This document shows positions 1 to 10,473 of a DNA stretch of 64,000 nt, in pieces (the stretch's first letter is position 1; each line of letters opens with the position of its first letter). The position numbers and the translations under genes are program-made. This DNA comes from Persicaria tinctoria (lineage: Eukaryota; Streptophyta; Magnoliopsida; Caryophyllales; Polygonaceae), in contig JBANSL010000001.1 in assembly GCA_037127255.1 (NCBI GenBank), forward strand, positions 28,328,501-28,392,500, given 5' to 3'. A model generated the notes under the pieces. It ran no database searches, was not told where the DNA came from, and saw only the letters and a list, made by a program, of their open reading frames with translations.

Positions 1-141
1 ATGGCCTTTTGTGGGTCAAACAACGATCTTGATCCAGACGATGACTCGAGGACGAGTCGATTTCAAATGGAGGAGAATGATGTCATCCTCAAGCGGAAGA
101 AGAAGGCTCCACCTTGGGAGTCGTTAAAGAAACGGCGTTAA
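1..141 (+). pseudogene. C-terminal tail of an LTR-retrotransposon polyprotein, reaching into its 3' LTR
   Basis: A 46-codon open frame enters from the left edge and ends at TAA 139-141. Its residues DSRTSRFQMEEND resemble the acidic tails (D-S/L-R-T-x-x-F-Q-x-x-E-N-D) common at the end of plant Ty3/gypsy polyproteins. A purine tract at 66-77 and an LTR-like TG at 78 follow directly, so the last codons lie inside the LTR. The rest of the polyprotein is outside the window. The lineage cannot be assigned from so short a tail, and the frame could continue a longer ORF upstream. Confidence 0.5.
66..77 (+). promoter_or_regulatory. polypurine tract before a 3' LTR
   Basis: The purine-rich run AATGGAGGAGAA ends exactly where the inverted-repeat homology starts with TGATGTC. 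That is the expected position of a plus-strand primer next to an LTR. It is the main reason for calling the inverted arms LTRs rather than DNA-transposon termini. Confidence 0.55.
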
Positions 142-921
142 TTATTTTATTATTTATATTTCTTATTTTCTATATATATTCTATTTTTAGTAACTCCTAT
201 GTTAGTTGGAGTCTAATTATAGAATTGCTTATTTTAGTATTTCTTAGTCTTGTCAAATAAGATGGTTAGGAGAGTCTATCCTTTAGGCTTTCTTAATTAT
301 CATATTTTATTATTTTCTATATTAGGATTTTAGATTAAGTTTTATTTAGTTAGGATATAGTTTGGTAAAGCAATCCTTAGCCTCTAAGGAAGCCAACCAA
401 ACCCTAGTTATTTACCTATTTAAACATTGTATTCCCTTTTCAATTAAGGAGATTGAATTAGAATTGAGAAACCCCTTTATAAGATTAAAGGGTTCTCGAT
501 TATCAATCCAAACCTGCACCCCGTTCTTATGCTTTCGTTCCATTCTTTCCAAATTTATTTAAATTGCAAATCACTTTCCTCGTATTCATTGAGTTCGATC
601 GAAAGTTTCCCACAGTGTGACTTGTAATTGAAATTCAATTCATTGTTGCATTAGTATATACGTGAGTGTTGTTGCAATTCACTCCAAGAGTTGATTTGTG
701 TGGGTGACGCCACTAGGCACTAATCATCCTCACCGTCGGCCGAATTGAATGAGGTGGTCGCGACTTCAATTGTGAGTGGCGTCGGCAGTAGTCTCGTTTG
801 CGATTTTTAACTCCGAATTAATTAACTACTTTGTTATTTAATTACTCTAAGGTTATACGGTCGGCATCAATTGACGTTGATAGAAGAGCAAAAGCAAGAT
901 TGGGCCACACACTCAACGTCG
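78..921 (+). repeat. left arm of a large inverted repeat (LTR, + orientation)
   Basis: The sequence from TGATGTCATCC at 78 to about 921 reappears as its reverse complement at 2234-3065, with the last 12 bp of the second arm at 978-989. Similarity is very high: a direct reading of the 200-560 segment against 2585-2950 shows only scattered substitutions. The arms are separated by about 56 bp of unique sequence once the nested solo LTR is removed. The arm includes the AT-rich stretch 141-420 and the first part of a leader-like region with the GGTCGGCATCAATTG block near 860. I read it as the 3' LTR of the element entering from the left. Confidence 0.7.
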
Positions 922-1050
922 TAATCTTGATTCTAAGCACACATGCTAAGGATCGGGATTAGCAACGCATCAATTGGGACGTTGAGTGTTGACAGGCCTA
1001 ATGTCGTTATGCCTAATCAAAGTAAATTCCTAAGATGCAAACTATAACAA

Positions 1051-1084
1051 GTATAGTAGGTAAGTTAGGGTCGAACCCACAGGG
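1051..1084 (-). promoter_or_regulatory. conserved U5 motif of Athila/LARD-type LTRs
   Basis: The minus strand reads CCCTGTGGGTTCGACCC, then CTTAC and CTACTATAC. Equivalent motifs lie near the ends of several other LTRs in the window (39067-39103, 48563-48597, 52181-52217, 59545-59583, 61385-61412). GGTTCGACCC resembles a tRNA T-loop or Pol III B-box. Its role is not known to me. Confidence 0.6.
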
Positions 1085-1921
1085 AAACAGAATCAATTGT
1101 AAGAGCAAGTATTATTACCAAAAGTAACTGATTAAAGGGGGAGTTTTGTGTGTGAGAAATAGTAACAGAACAAGTTTCAAGTAAAGGTTGTGAATATATG
1201 ATGGAAAGGTATCACACCAGGTAATTATCCACACAACAATTGAGATGGTTCATCATCGCATTCTATGAATCTCAAGTTCTAATGTCCAGTAATTGTTCTC
1301 AATTCAGATCGTGTAATAGCTTTTAGTCCTACCAGTCCTAAAAGCACTTATCACCAAATTACAAGGGAAAACCTTCACCAAATAATAAAGCAATAGCATT
1401 CAAGCATGAATTATAATGAGATACAAGCGATTCTAACAACCCGTTAAAATAGCTTGCAATCGAATCTCCCTCACAATCTACCACAAGCAACCGCGTATGG
1501 AGATTGTGTTTGCTACAATGAATCTACAACCCCAAACCTGGAATTGGAAACCCTAGCAGTATGACTAGTATCGATAAACCTAGGTGATCAATCCAGATAA
1601 ATCAATAATAAGCAATCAAGCAATAAGCTCAGGAGATCGAAACAATTAACAAAGGACGAACAAGAGTAGAATACTCACAACCAAATCAATTGAAGGCTTC
1701 AAAGAACCAAGTGCAACAATGGAGAGTTAGTTCTCCATAGGGTTTGTGAGATGAACAAAAGGGGAAAATACGTCTCTGGAAAATAACATAATCCAATCTC
1801 TACTGCCTTTTCGGCCTATTCAACCTAATAAAGTCGGGTTTAACATCCCGTGCAATTATAATAATAAAATATAAAAACTAAATAGATAAACAGAACCGGA
1901 TAAGAATCCGACTCCAAGGCT

Positions 1922-2072
1922 GACGCGGGCGCGTCATCTGCAGCGCGGGCGCGCCAAGTTGGATTTTCTTCTTCTGCCTTGTTCAGCAGCGCGACCACTT
2001 CCTCCTAGCAGAGTGGTCGCGTCGGGTAGCAGCGCGAGCGCGCCATGTGCAGCGCGGCCGCGCCAAGGTCGT
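1922..2072. repeat. cluster of GC-rich self-complementary words in the solo LTR
   Basis: At least four copies of a GCGCGGGCGCGCC-like word (also GCGCGAGCGCGCC and GCGCGGCCGCGCC) alternate with AT-richer sequence. LARDs B and C' have differently spelled GC-rich palindromic words in comparable LTR regions. Confidence 0.7.
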
Positions 2073-2233
2073 CAGTCTTCAGCTGCTTCCGATCTTCTTC
2101 ACTTCTGTAACTTGCATGATTTCTTCAACTTCTTCAATATGCTCCGAATCACCAAGTTCACACAAATATCTCTCATAATGATGTAAATGATGACAAAAAC
2201 TACTAAATGCGCTATGGAATATATCGCATATCA

Positions 2234-3065
2234 AGTGTGTGGCCCAATCTTGCTTTTGCTCTTCTATCAACGTCAATTGATGCCGACCGTATAACCTTAG
2301 AGTAATTGAATAACAAATTAGTTAATTAATTCGGAGTTGAAAGTCGCAAACGAGACTACTGCCGACGCCACTCGCAATTGAAGCCGCGACCACCTCATTC
2401 AATTCGGCCGACGGTGAGGATGATTAGTGCCTAGTGGCGTCACCCACACAAATCAACTCTCGGAGTGAGTTGCAACTCCACTCGCGTATATACTAATGCA
2501 ACAATGAATTGAATTTCAATTACAAGTCACACTGTGGGAAACTTTCGATCGAACTCAATGAATACGAGGAAAGTGATTTGCAATTTAAATGAATTTGGAA
2601 AGAATGGAACGAAAGCATAAGAACGGGGTGCAGGTTTGGATTGATAATCGAGAACCCTTTAATCCTATAAAGGGGTTTCTCAATTCTAATTCAATCTCCT
2701 TAATTGAAAAGGGAATACAGTGTTTAAATAGGTAAATAACTAGGGTTTGGTTGGCTTCCTTAGAGGCTAAGGATTGCTTTACCAAACTATATCCTAACTA
2801 AATAAAACTTAATCTAAAATCCTAATATAGAAAATAATAAAATATGATAATTAAGAAAGCCTAAAGGATAGACTCTCCTAACCATCTTATTTGACCAGAC
2901 TAAGAAATACTAAAATAAGCAATTCTATAATTAGACTCAAACTAACATAGGAGTTACTAAAAACAGAATATATATAAAAAATAAGAAATATAAATAATAA
3001 AATAATTAACGTCGTTTCTTTAACGACTCCCAAGATGGAGCCTTTTTCTTCCGCTTGAGGATGAC
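2234..3065 (-). repeat. right arm of the large inverted repeat (LTR, minus orientation)
   Basis: This is the reverse complement of 78-911. It ends at 3065 with GATGACATCA, the complement of the TGATGTCATC at 78. Immediately beyond lies gag sequence of the Tat element, and no purine tract precedes the LTR on its own strand. It is therefore not a normal 3' LTR. It could be a 5' LTR lacking its body or a product of inverted duplication. An ORF at 3006-3206 on the minus strand is only the LTR end read through into flanking sequence. Confidence 0.7.
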
Positions 3066-3066
3066 A

Positions 3067-4300
3067 TCAGCTACACCCTGTACCAATTCTTCGCGGGGAG
3101 CTACCCGCAAAGCATGTACTTCAACCAACAAGCTAACGATATACCTTTTCAACATGCAAACGGGGTGCCACTCCAACACGACCCCCGTACTTACTATCAA
3201 CAACAAGGACAGTGCCCATAACGGTCAACCATTTCCCCAACCCCGCTGGTGGCCCTCTCAACCCTTATCCAGAACCTGACAAAAATATCAACAAGGTCGA
3301 CCATTCTGGCTGGGCCCAGAACGTGTCTTCCCGTTCAAACTCCCCTGAAGCACCCGGGCAAATTCGCAAAGGTCAGCCAACCTTTCCCCCGACTTTTTGC
3401 AGACAAATACGCGAGGCACCTATCCCCAAGAGGTGGAGGGACATCTCCATTGCCAAGTACAAAGGAGATACCGATCCCAACGATAACCTCAATCAATTCA
3501 CCACGGCAATGGGAATGAACAAGGACAATGATGCTATGTATTGCCGCTCATTTCCATCGACGTTGAATGGGGTCGCTTTAACATGGTTCATGAATCTTGC
3601 CCGATCGTCCATCAACAACTTTGCGCAACTATCAGGTACATTCGTCGCTCATTTCGGTAGCGCTCGCACAAGAAAAAGAACCATGTTCGACCTCAATTCC
3701 ATTAAGCAAGGTGCGACCAAGTCCTAGGGAAACTTTTTCAGCAGATTCACTAATATGGTGGTACAAATCCCGAGGTTCAACCAAGAATCCGCAAGCACGA
3801 TACTATTAGGAAATTTGGCCGAAAGAGATTTCAAGATTTGCCTATTTCGAAAAGAGCCGGCCAACTACGACGTTCTGAGAGAACTCGTTACCAAGCAGAT
3901 CCACGCTATGAAAGCCACACCCTCTAGCTCGCGACCTGTCGAGTATAAGCCATTGTTCCGTTAGCCATCTTACCATATGCCCTCCAACAAACGGCAAGGG
4001 AGAGAAAACGTCGGGGATCAGCAACCTCGTAATCCTTCATGGAAATATTCGGCCATCCCGCCGCGCCCTCTAATCCAAGAAGTACAATACAACTAGAGGT
4101 CAGGATTGAGTCCAATCGGTGCGCCAACCAATGTAATGATGGCTCATCCTGTCCAAATTTTGCCTCTGATCTATGGGATTCCGCTATCTCTTCCCCAAAA
4201 GGAGACACCCTTTCAAATTTGCGCCCCACTAGCAAATCCTTGTAATCCAGTAGCAATACCGCAACAACACCATCCTCCTAAGGTCCCTCCCCGATAATAT
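3067..4300 (+). pseudogene. Tat-type gag
   Basis: The glutamine-rich amino-terminal part is read at about 3068-3210, before a frameshift. The core gag domain follows at 3212-3727 and 3755-3964, with stops at 3725 and 3962. Recognisable gag positions are the P-K-R-W start of the core, Y-K-G-D-T-D-P-N-D-N-L-x-F, C-R-S-F-P-S-T-L-N-G-V-A-x-x-W-F and a trailing L-N-S-I-K-Q. Beyond 3964 the reading frame moves, and proline-rich gag C-terminal sequence is seen to about 4300. No zinc knuckle is evident. Gag would form the virus-like particle. The start codon is missing with the 5' end. Confidence 0.75.
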
Positions 4301-4310
4301 AAGCCGCCTA

Positions 4311-5546
4311 ATGCACCACCAAGACCCTACAATCCCCAGTATGCAACTGGAGGAAGAGGTACGGGAACTTACCCCCCAGAACAGGGGAGGAAGAAACGGA
4401 GCCAGAGAAGGAGGGTATCGACCTCCACCCAGGGACACGAGAGATGCCCCTGTAGCAAGGTCCTCATCCAACCGACCTGAGCACTCCAACCGGGATCACC
4501 GGAAGCCTCCTTCTCCGGATGGGTGCATCAACACCATCGCAGGAGGACCCGTGACATCAGGCACCAGGAATCAAGAGAGGAAAAACTATGAGAGGGAAGC
4601 TAGATGCCCCCCGTCGGAGGCCAGCGTCAAACAAGAATCCACTGCTCATGCTACACTGAGTTTCTCTGACTCCGATACTCGTGATGCTCGCGATCTCAGA
4701 ATGCCTCACTCAGATTCTATGGTCATCCATGTACAGATAGGAAACAGGACCGTCAAGCGGGTCATGATAGATACAAGTTCATCTGTAGACGTCCTCTACT
4801 GGGACGCCTTTGAGCAACTCGGGATCGCTGAAAGCGCCCTACGTCGCTACTCAGGAAAACTAGTCTCCTTTTCCGGAGACGAGGTTGAAGTAGCTGGAAC
4901 GATCGAGTTGTCCCTAACGCTAGGCACCACGCCGAATAGAAGAACCAACATGATTGAGTACACGGTCGTCCGACTACCATCCATCTACAACGCCATCATG
5001 GGCCTTTTAAGTCTATTGAAATTCCAAATAGCATTGTCTATATATCATTTTAGCGTCAAGTTTCCATGCATTGACGGAAAGGTGGGTGAAGCGCGAGGAC
5101 ATCAAGCCAAAAGTAGAGTCTGTTACTTATCCTCGCCAAGAAAGAGGATCTCTGAAAGAAGAAGCCCAGGACGAATATTCGCGATTAAAGAAAGGGCTCG
5201 GGGATCTCTAAAAGAAGAAGCCCAGCACGAGCGTGAACAAGAGGCCACATCTGAACGAAAACATCCGAATTTAGAGGTTCGACCAGAGAAAATAGCTCAC
5301 AAAATTGTGGAAGAAAAAGTCGCATTCTTTCCTTTCCCAAACAAGTCCGAAATCCTGTACCACGGCCATAGCTTGACTGGCCCCGCTTTAGAACGCCTCA
5401 AGGATTTGTTACAAGGATCACGAGACGTCTTCGCATGGTCGCCACAAGATTTAAAAGGGCTTCCCCGAGAGATCGCGGAGCATTACTTAAGACTCAATCA
5501 CGAGGCAAAACCAGTCTGCCAAAGAAAAAGAAAGATGGTCGTTTAG
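4311..5546 (+). pseudogene. Tat-type protease region (retropepsin)
   Basis: A 411-codon frame contains the Tat pre-protease signature I-N-T-I-A-G-G-P (residues 74-80) and a retropepsin domain from about residue 137. The flap/dimer part includes Y-N-A-I-M-G-L-L-S-L at about 226-235. The active site reads D154-T-S-S-S instead of D-T/S-G-S-S, so the catalytic glycine is replaced by serine. The frame runs on into the linker before RT (H-E-A-K-P-V) and stops at TAG 5544-5546. Retropepsins cut Gag-Pol during particle maturation; this one is probably dead even apart from the surrounding stops. Confidence 0.8.
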
Positions 5547-6813
5547 AAGTTAGAAGCGGTAAAAGAAGAGGTACACAAGATTCTACAAGCCGGGTTTATT
5601 CCCAAATTTAATGACTCAACCTGGCTATCAAATGTGGTATTAGTCAGAAAAAAGTAGTGGCAAGTGGAGGATGTGCGTAGACTTCAAAGATTTAAACAAG
5701 GCATGCCCAAATGACAGCTATCCTTTACCGTCCATCGACGAGCTGGTGTACACCACGGCAGGACATGCCACTCTAAGCTTTCTGGATGCATATTCCGGTT
5801 ACAATCAGATTAAGATGAGTCATCGCGATAAAAAAAAACACCGCTTTCATAACCAACCAGGGAACCTTTTGTTATAAGGTGATGCCATTTGGGCTCAAAA
5901 ACGCGGGGGCCACTTTCAGTGAATGATAGAGAAAGTGTTTGCTTCCCAGATCAGAAGAAATGTCGCGGTTTATGTTGATGATATCATGATCAAAAGCATT
6001 GTGATGGCAGACCATTGGAAAGATTTGCAAGAAACCATCGATACTCTGAGAAGAAATCGCGTATGCCTGAATCAGAAAAAATGCGTCTTTGGAGTCGATT
6101 CCGGGAAATTCCTAGGTTTCATTATAATCCACCGGGGAATAGATGTTAATCCTTCAAAAGTACAAACCATTATCAACATGGCTCCTCCAAAGACGCTGAA
6201 CGACATCCAAAAGTTGAATGGGTCGGTCAACTACCTTAGCAGATTCTGTTCGCGATTAGCTGATCATTCGTTACCCTTTATCGAGCAGCTAAAAAAGAAA
6301 GGTCCAATCGAGTGGACTACCATTTAGGATAAAGCTTTCGAGAGCATGAAAGATTATCTGGCCGCTTTGCCCACTTTACACTTTCCACGCGAGCACGAAA
6401 TTTTACAATTATACCTCGTTGTCGGGTCCTCAACTATTAGCGCGGTACTAACTAGGGAGTCCAAGTTTCCTATTTACTTTGTCAGCCGCATGTTGCAACC
6501 CACTGAAACCCGGTATACTCCGATAGAAAAAATGGCTCTATCTGTGGTTTTCGCAACACGAAGATTGAGGCCCTACTTCTAGGCGCGTACAATTGAAGTG
6601 CTCTCTGACCTACCGCTCCATCAAATCTTGCATTCACCGTCTCTTTCCAGAAGGATGGTCAAATGGTCAGTAGAGCTTTTCGAATTCGATATTCATTTCA
6701 AACCCAGGAAGTATCGTTTGGCCCAAGCGTTAGCCGACTTCATTGTCGAAGCCGTCTTTATAGATTCCCAAGATCGCGATGGAGTGGACTGGGTGATTAA
6801 CGTTGACGGATGA
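5547..6813 (+). pseudogene. Tat-type reverse transcriptase and first RNase H
   Basis: RT motifs are split over frames: K-I-L-Q-A-G-F-I-P near 5580, M-C-V-D-F-K-D-L-N-K-A-C-P at 5671, L-D-A-Y-S-G-Y-N-Q-I near 5780, V-M-P-F-G-L-K-N-A-G-A-T-F near 5880 and the catalytic Y-V-D-D at about 5960. The first RNase H/connection follows (F-V-S-R-M-L near 6480, Y-T-P-I-E-K-M-A-L). Breaks include a stop near 5656, a frameshift in the A-run around 5830, TAG at 6325, TAG at 6580 (where relatives have Q in Y-F-Q-A) and TGA at 6811. Confidence 0.85.
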
Positions 6814-7140
6814 GTATCAGCAGGAGGGTGTGGAGTCAGAGTCACCATCACCAACCCAAGCGGAGAGATAACCGATTTATCTTTCCAATTATTGTTTGAA
6901 GCCACCAACAATGAAGCAGAGTATGAAGCCTTGATCGCGGGTATCGAGAAGGCCTTGGTCAACGGGGCCCGAAAAGTTCAAATTTTTACGGATTCGGAGG
7001 TGGTCGCCCTACAAGTTAAGGGGGTATACGAAGCGAAGATCGGGATGTTGCCCGAATACTTGGCCCGTGTAAAGATACTAACTACCGCATTGGGAAAATG
7101 TTTTTATCACGTCCATACCTCGCGAGCAAAATGAGCGCGC
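6790..7140 (+). pseudogene. second (archaeal-like) RNase H domain, hallmark of Tat elements
   Basis: After W-V-I-N-V-D-G the frame is broken by TGA at 6811 and resumes with T-N-N-E-A-E-Y-E-A-L-I-A-G at about 6898. F-T-D-S-E-V-V follows near 6988 and a Y-H-V-H-T-S-R-like end near 7110. The spacing of D, E and D is that of RNase H folds. An extra RNase H of this type between pol RNase H and integrase separates Tat from other plant Ty3/gypsy lineages. A frameshift near 7125 moves the R-E-Q-N-E-R-A-D tail into another frame. Confidence 0.8.
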
Positions 7141-8469
7141 CGACACATTGGCCAGAATGGAGGCCACATTGCCCCTAGGATTAAGTGATCGAGTGATAAT
7201 CGAGCAGAGGCATGCCAGAGGAATCCATCAGGGGGTATTCCGAATATCTAACCTCGGCGACTGGCGTATACCCCTCTGGGAATACATAACTGAAGGGGTA
7301 ATAACAGGCGAAGTACAGGACAAACAAAAGACCAGAAGTAGAGCGGCCCGCTTTCGAGTCATAGATGACCGGCTGTACAAAAGAGGTTTCAACCTCCCGG
7401 ATCTACTATGCGTCTCGAACCAGGAAGGCCTTAACCTCGTGCAAGAATTGCACGCGGGCCTCTGCGGCAATGGAGAGCCGTAGCGTCTAAAATCACACGC
7501 TTATGCTATTATTGGCCCTCCCTTAGGGTAGACGCGAAAATGATCATCCATATATGCGATCCTTGTCAGCGGCATGCGTCGCTCAATCATCGTCCCCCTC
7601 ATCCTTTAAAAACCATCTTCGCACCATGTCCATTCGCAATTTGGGGAATGGATATTTTGGGCCATTTCCCAACGGCACCAGGCCAGCTGCGTTTCATCAT
7701 TGTAATAGTAGACTACTTTACGAAGTGGGTAGAAGCTGAAGCCATGGCCACCATCACATTGGAGAAAGTGCGTAAATTCCTATGGAAAAATATGGTCTGT
7801 AAATTCGAGGTCCCTCAAGCTATCATCACAGATCACGGTCCCCAATTTGACAGCGAGGGAATCCGTGACTTCTGCGCTGGCCTCCGTATAGACTTTTGAT
7901 TCTCATCAGTAGCCTATCCACAATCCAACAGGCAAGCCGAAACCACGAATCGCTAAATCTGAAATGCCTTAAAAAGAGATTTGGAACGGAAAAAGGAGAA
8001 TGGGTTGAAATCTTACCCCTGGTTCTCTGGACGTTTTGAACCTCGGCTAAGAGTCCCACCGGAGAAACACAATTCGCTATGGCTTTTGGGGTAGATGTTG
8101 TCATACCAATGGAGCTGCTAATTCCATCGGCCAGAATTGTCGATTTCAGCAAAGAATCCAACGACGAGGTCCTTGAGTTAGAAATCCATCTACGTGAAGA
8201 AAGATGGGATACCGCTTATCTCAAAGCAAATGAGTATCAACGTCGCCTGGCAGAAGGATACAACAAGCGTATTTTTGTACGACCCCTGTAGAAGGGAGAT
8301 ATGGTCCTTCGGCAAGCAACGACCGGGGGAAAACTTGAACCCAAATGGGAAGGTCCATACGTCATCCACAAAGAAGTAGGTAGGGGCTCCTTCAAGCTTC
8401 AAAATTCAAAAGGCGCGATCATCGCAAAATCATGGAATGCCAAGAATCTCAAGGCATGTTTTGGGTAAA
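7141..8469 (+). pseudogene. Tat-type integrase
   Basis: The zinc-binding amino terminus is partly recognisable (E-L-H-A-G-L-C-G near 7450; C-D-P-C-Q-R-H near 7555). In the catalytic core the first Asp is in W-G-M-D-I-L-G (about 7650), the second in I-I-T-D-H-G-P-Q-F (about 7830) and the Glu in Q-A-E-T-T-N near 7940. The C-terminal K-W-E-G-P-Y-V-I region ends with L-K-A-C-F-G and TAA near 8467. Stops at 7481, 7897, 7955, 8036 and 8288 and a frame change near 7500 disable it. Integrase would insert the cDNA copy. Confidence 0.8.
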
Positions 8470-8596
8470 ATCTAGACATATTAGAAACTCGGTGACTTAG
8501 ATTTTCTATGTATAGGGGTCACCAGGGTTCCGGATTGCGTACACCTCTTCATATATATAAATGAAAGTTTCAAACCTAAGAAACATTGTCGATACA

Positions 8597-9232
8597 AATA
8601 AATTTAGCGATCGCGTGCACTTTAAGCACGGATACGCATGCAAGTAAGCCGCCAAGGAGAATAAATTTAGCGACCGCGTGCACTTTAAGCACGGATACGC
8701 ATGCAAGTAAGCCTCCAAGGAGAATAAATTTAGCGATTGCGTGCACTTTAAGCACGGATACGCATGCAAGTAAGCCTCCAAGGAGAATAAATTTAGCAAT
8801 CACGTGTCTTTCGAAAACGGGGATGTGCAGGTAAGCCTCCAGGAGAATAAATTAAGCTATCGCGTGCACTTTAAGCACGGATACACATGCAAGTAAGCCT
8901 CCAAAGAGAATAAATTTTGCGATCGCGTGAACTTTAAGCACGGATACACATGAAAGTAAGCCTCCAAGGAGAATAAATTTAGCAATCACGTGTCTTTCGA
9001 ACACGGGGATGTGCAGGTAAGCCTCCATGGAGAATAAATTTAGCGATCGCGTGCACTTTAAGCACGGATACGAATGCAAGTAAGCCTCCAAGGAGAATAA
9101 ATTTGACGATCGTGTGCACTTTAAGCACGGATATGCATGCAAGTAAGCCTCCAAGGAGAATAAATTTAGCAATCACGTGTCTTTCGAACACGGGGATGTG
9201 CAAGTAAGCCTCCAAGGAGAATAAAACTAAGC
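8597..9232 (+). repeat. higher-order tandem repeat of 61-63 bp units (A-A-B pattern)
   Basis: About ten units start near 8597, 8660, 8723, 8786, 8847, 8909, 8972, 9033, 9096 and 9159, with a partial unit at 9220. Each contains AATAAATTTAGC and AAGTAAGCCTCC. Type A (62-63 bp) has GCGTGCACTTTAAGCACGG; type B (61 bp) has CACGTGTCTTTCGAACACGG. The order is A A A B A A B A A B, so the A-A-B block repeats every 186-187 bp. Both types have internal dyad symmetry. Tat elements are known for tandem repeats behind pol. The ORFs read through the array on both strands are repeat artefacts. Confidence 0.93.
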
Positions 9233-9600
9233 GGTCTGATCTTGTCGAATCCCATAACTTCGAAAGAAGTTCGCCCATGGTTTTTCACCAATAATGGTTG
9301 TACTTATTAGGGTTTAGGTGAAGAACATGAACGACGATGGTCGAGTTATCAATCGCACGAGATCATCCCTACGAGATCATTCCACAAATGGTTTTTTACC
9401 TTTAGCAAAATCATGACTTTTATATTAATGCCGAATCTGCTATGAAAATCACAAGGTGTATGGGCATCCCCATGCACTGCGTTTGTCTGCAAAGAAAGTC
9501 ACGATTTCACTTGCTTCGATCTTTGCGTCCCTATCCTTCCCCGACACACAGGAAGCCCTATTTACTATCCCCCGTGATCCTGAGCTGATCACATAGACGT
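9233..9600. other. non-coding stretch between tandem repeat and B3 cluster
   Basis: No convincing ORF is present. Two near copies of CGAGATCAT occur around 9357-9375. The segment leads into the promoter-like sequence of the first B3 gene. Confidence 0.5.
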
Positions 9601-9605
9601 CCCCT

Positions 9606-9611
9606 TATAAA
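9606..9611 (+). promoter_or_regulatory. TATA box of B3 gene 1
   Basis: TATAAA lies 70 bp before the ATG at 9676. A CT-rich stretch (CTTCTCTCTCTCTTT) lies just upstream of the ATG, as in many plant core promoters. Confidence 0.5.
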
Positions 9612-9675
9612 GAAAATATATTTGAGGAGCGTTCCATTTACTTACTTTCTTTACTCCTATCTTCTCTCTCTCTTT

Positions 9676-10005
9676 ATGACTACATCAAACCAGGCGGTTT
9701 AGTCATTTTCTGAGCCCATCCGCTTACCAGAGCAGTTACATCGCTTGTCCCTTCTATTGCATTTTGAAGATGAATTTCATCCAAACCTTCCCAGGAACAT
9801 TCTTCTATCAACCTGAATTTTGCGGGATTTTTCTGTAGAAGTTACTCGTGGAGATTATAGGCTTCCTTACTTGGGCAGCGGATGGAATGATTTTGCCTGT
9901 TCACATCGTATCGATGTCGGTTCCTCTGTAAACTTTATTCACAAAGGAGGGGTTCATTTCGAGGTTCATATCCTAGATTCGGTAGGGGATGAAGTAGACG
10001 CATAA
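9676..10005 (+). pseudogene. B3-domain mini-gene 1 (single exon, two stops)
   Basis: The frame from ATG 9676 has stops at about 9700 (TAG) and 9814 (TGA), then is open to TAA 10003-10005. The reading recalls a REM/VRN1-type B3 domain: I-R-L-P-E-Q at the start, then F-S-V-E-V, G-S-G-W-N-D-F, I-D-V-G-S-S-V-N-F-I and H-F-E-V-H-I-L. B3 domains bind DNA in plant transcription factors. At about 109 codons this would be a B3 domain with almost nothing else. It pairs in style with gene 4, which has a parallel F-E-V-H-F-F end. Confidence 0.6.
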
Positions 10006-10473
10006 TGGGCTCCTCTTCACTCAGAAGGTCCACTTTTGAATGGATCCTGCTTGATCCAGGACAAAACTCGGATCATCCCAGCCAGGCCTCGGAGGAGGTA
10101 AATCGAGAATGCTCATAGAAAGTTTCTAGTTTTTTCTTCCTTTGAAATAGAACTTCGTAGAAGTAAATTTAGCCGCCATCACTCTATTTGGGAATTACAT
10201 CAACGAGTTTCCATATCATCTGGAGGATTAATAAAAACATTATGTTTTGCTCTACTATTATTTGTGATTCAGGTTTGTTCAAACTATGACATCAAACAAT
10301 CATTAAAACATCCCGCTAAGATCGGATACGTGAGCTATTCTAGTCCAATTTTTAAACAAACCTTGAAAACAAGTCCGATATAACGCGTAAAAAAGCCACC
10401 ATACAAACAAAAAATCAAAAGAGATTACGCTGTACAATCCCATGCCAAGCTCATTCGTTCGCTTCTAGAACAA

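Larger units (their letters stand above)
990..2233 (-). mobile_element. solo LTR of a LARD-type element, nested in the loop of the inverted repeat
   Basis: The segment starts TGACAGG and ends GCATATCA, and is flanked by a perfect 5-bp duplication AGTGT (985-989 and 2234-2238). Removing it restores the complementary arms of the inverted repeat. The ends match other LTRs here: LARD B starts TGACGGAGG and ends GCATGCTATCA, and LARD C' starts TGACGGAGG. Read on the minus strand it has GC-rich words (1922-2072), a leader region and near its end the conserved U5 motif. No coding capacity is convincing; the short ORFs inside are chance. Recombination between two LTRs is the usual origin of such solo copies. 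Confidence 0.85.

Noticed and set aside
1959..2276. Short ORFs in the GC-rich part of the solo LTR
   Set aside because: They overlap on opposite strands within an LTR and have no recognisable content.
78..3065. A MULE-type DNA transposon with long terminal inverted repeats
   Set aside because: The outer end has an LTR-like TG preceded by a polypurine tract and a polyprotein tail, no 9-bp duplication is visible, and the loop is too short for a transposase.
3006..3206. Minus-strand ORF at the right LTR arm as a gene
   Set aside because: It fuses the LTR's internal tail codons to antisense gag sequence; no support.
8506..9278. Overlapping ORFs on both strands across the 61-63 bp repeats
   Set aside because: They consist only of translated repeat units (for example L-L-G-G-L-L-A-C-V-S repeated) and are open in several frames because the unit lacks stops.
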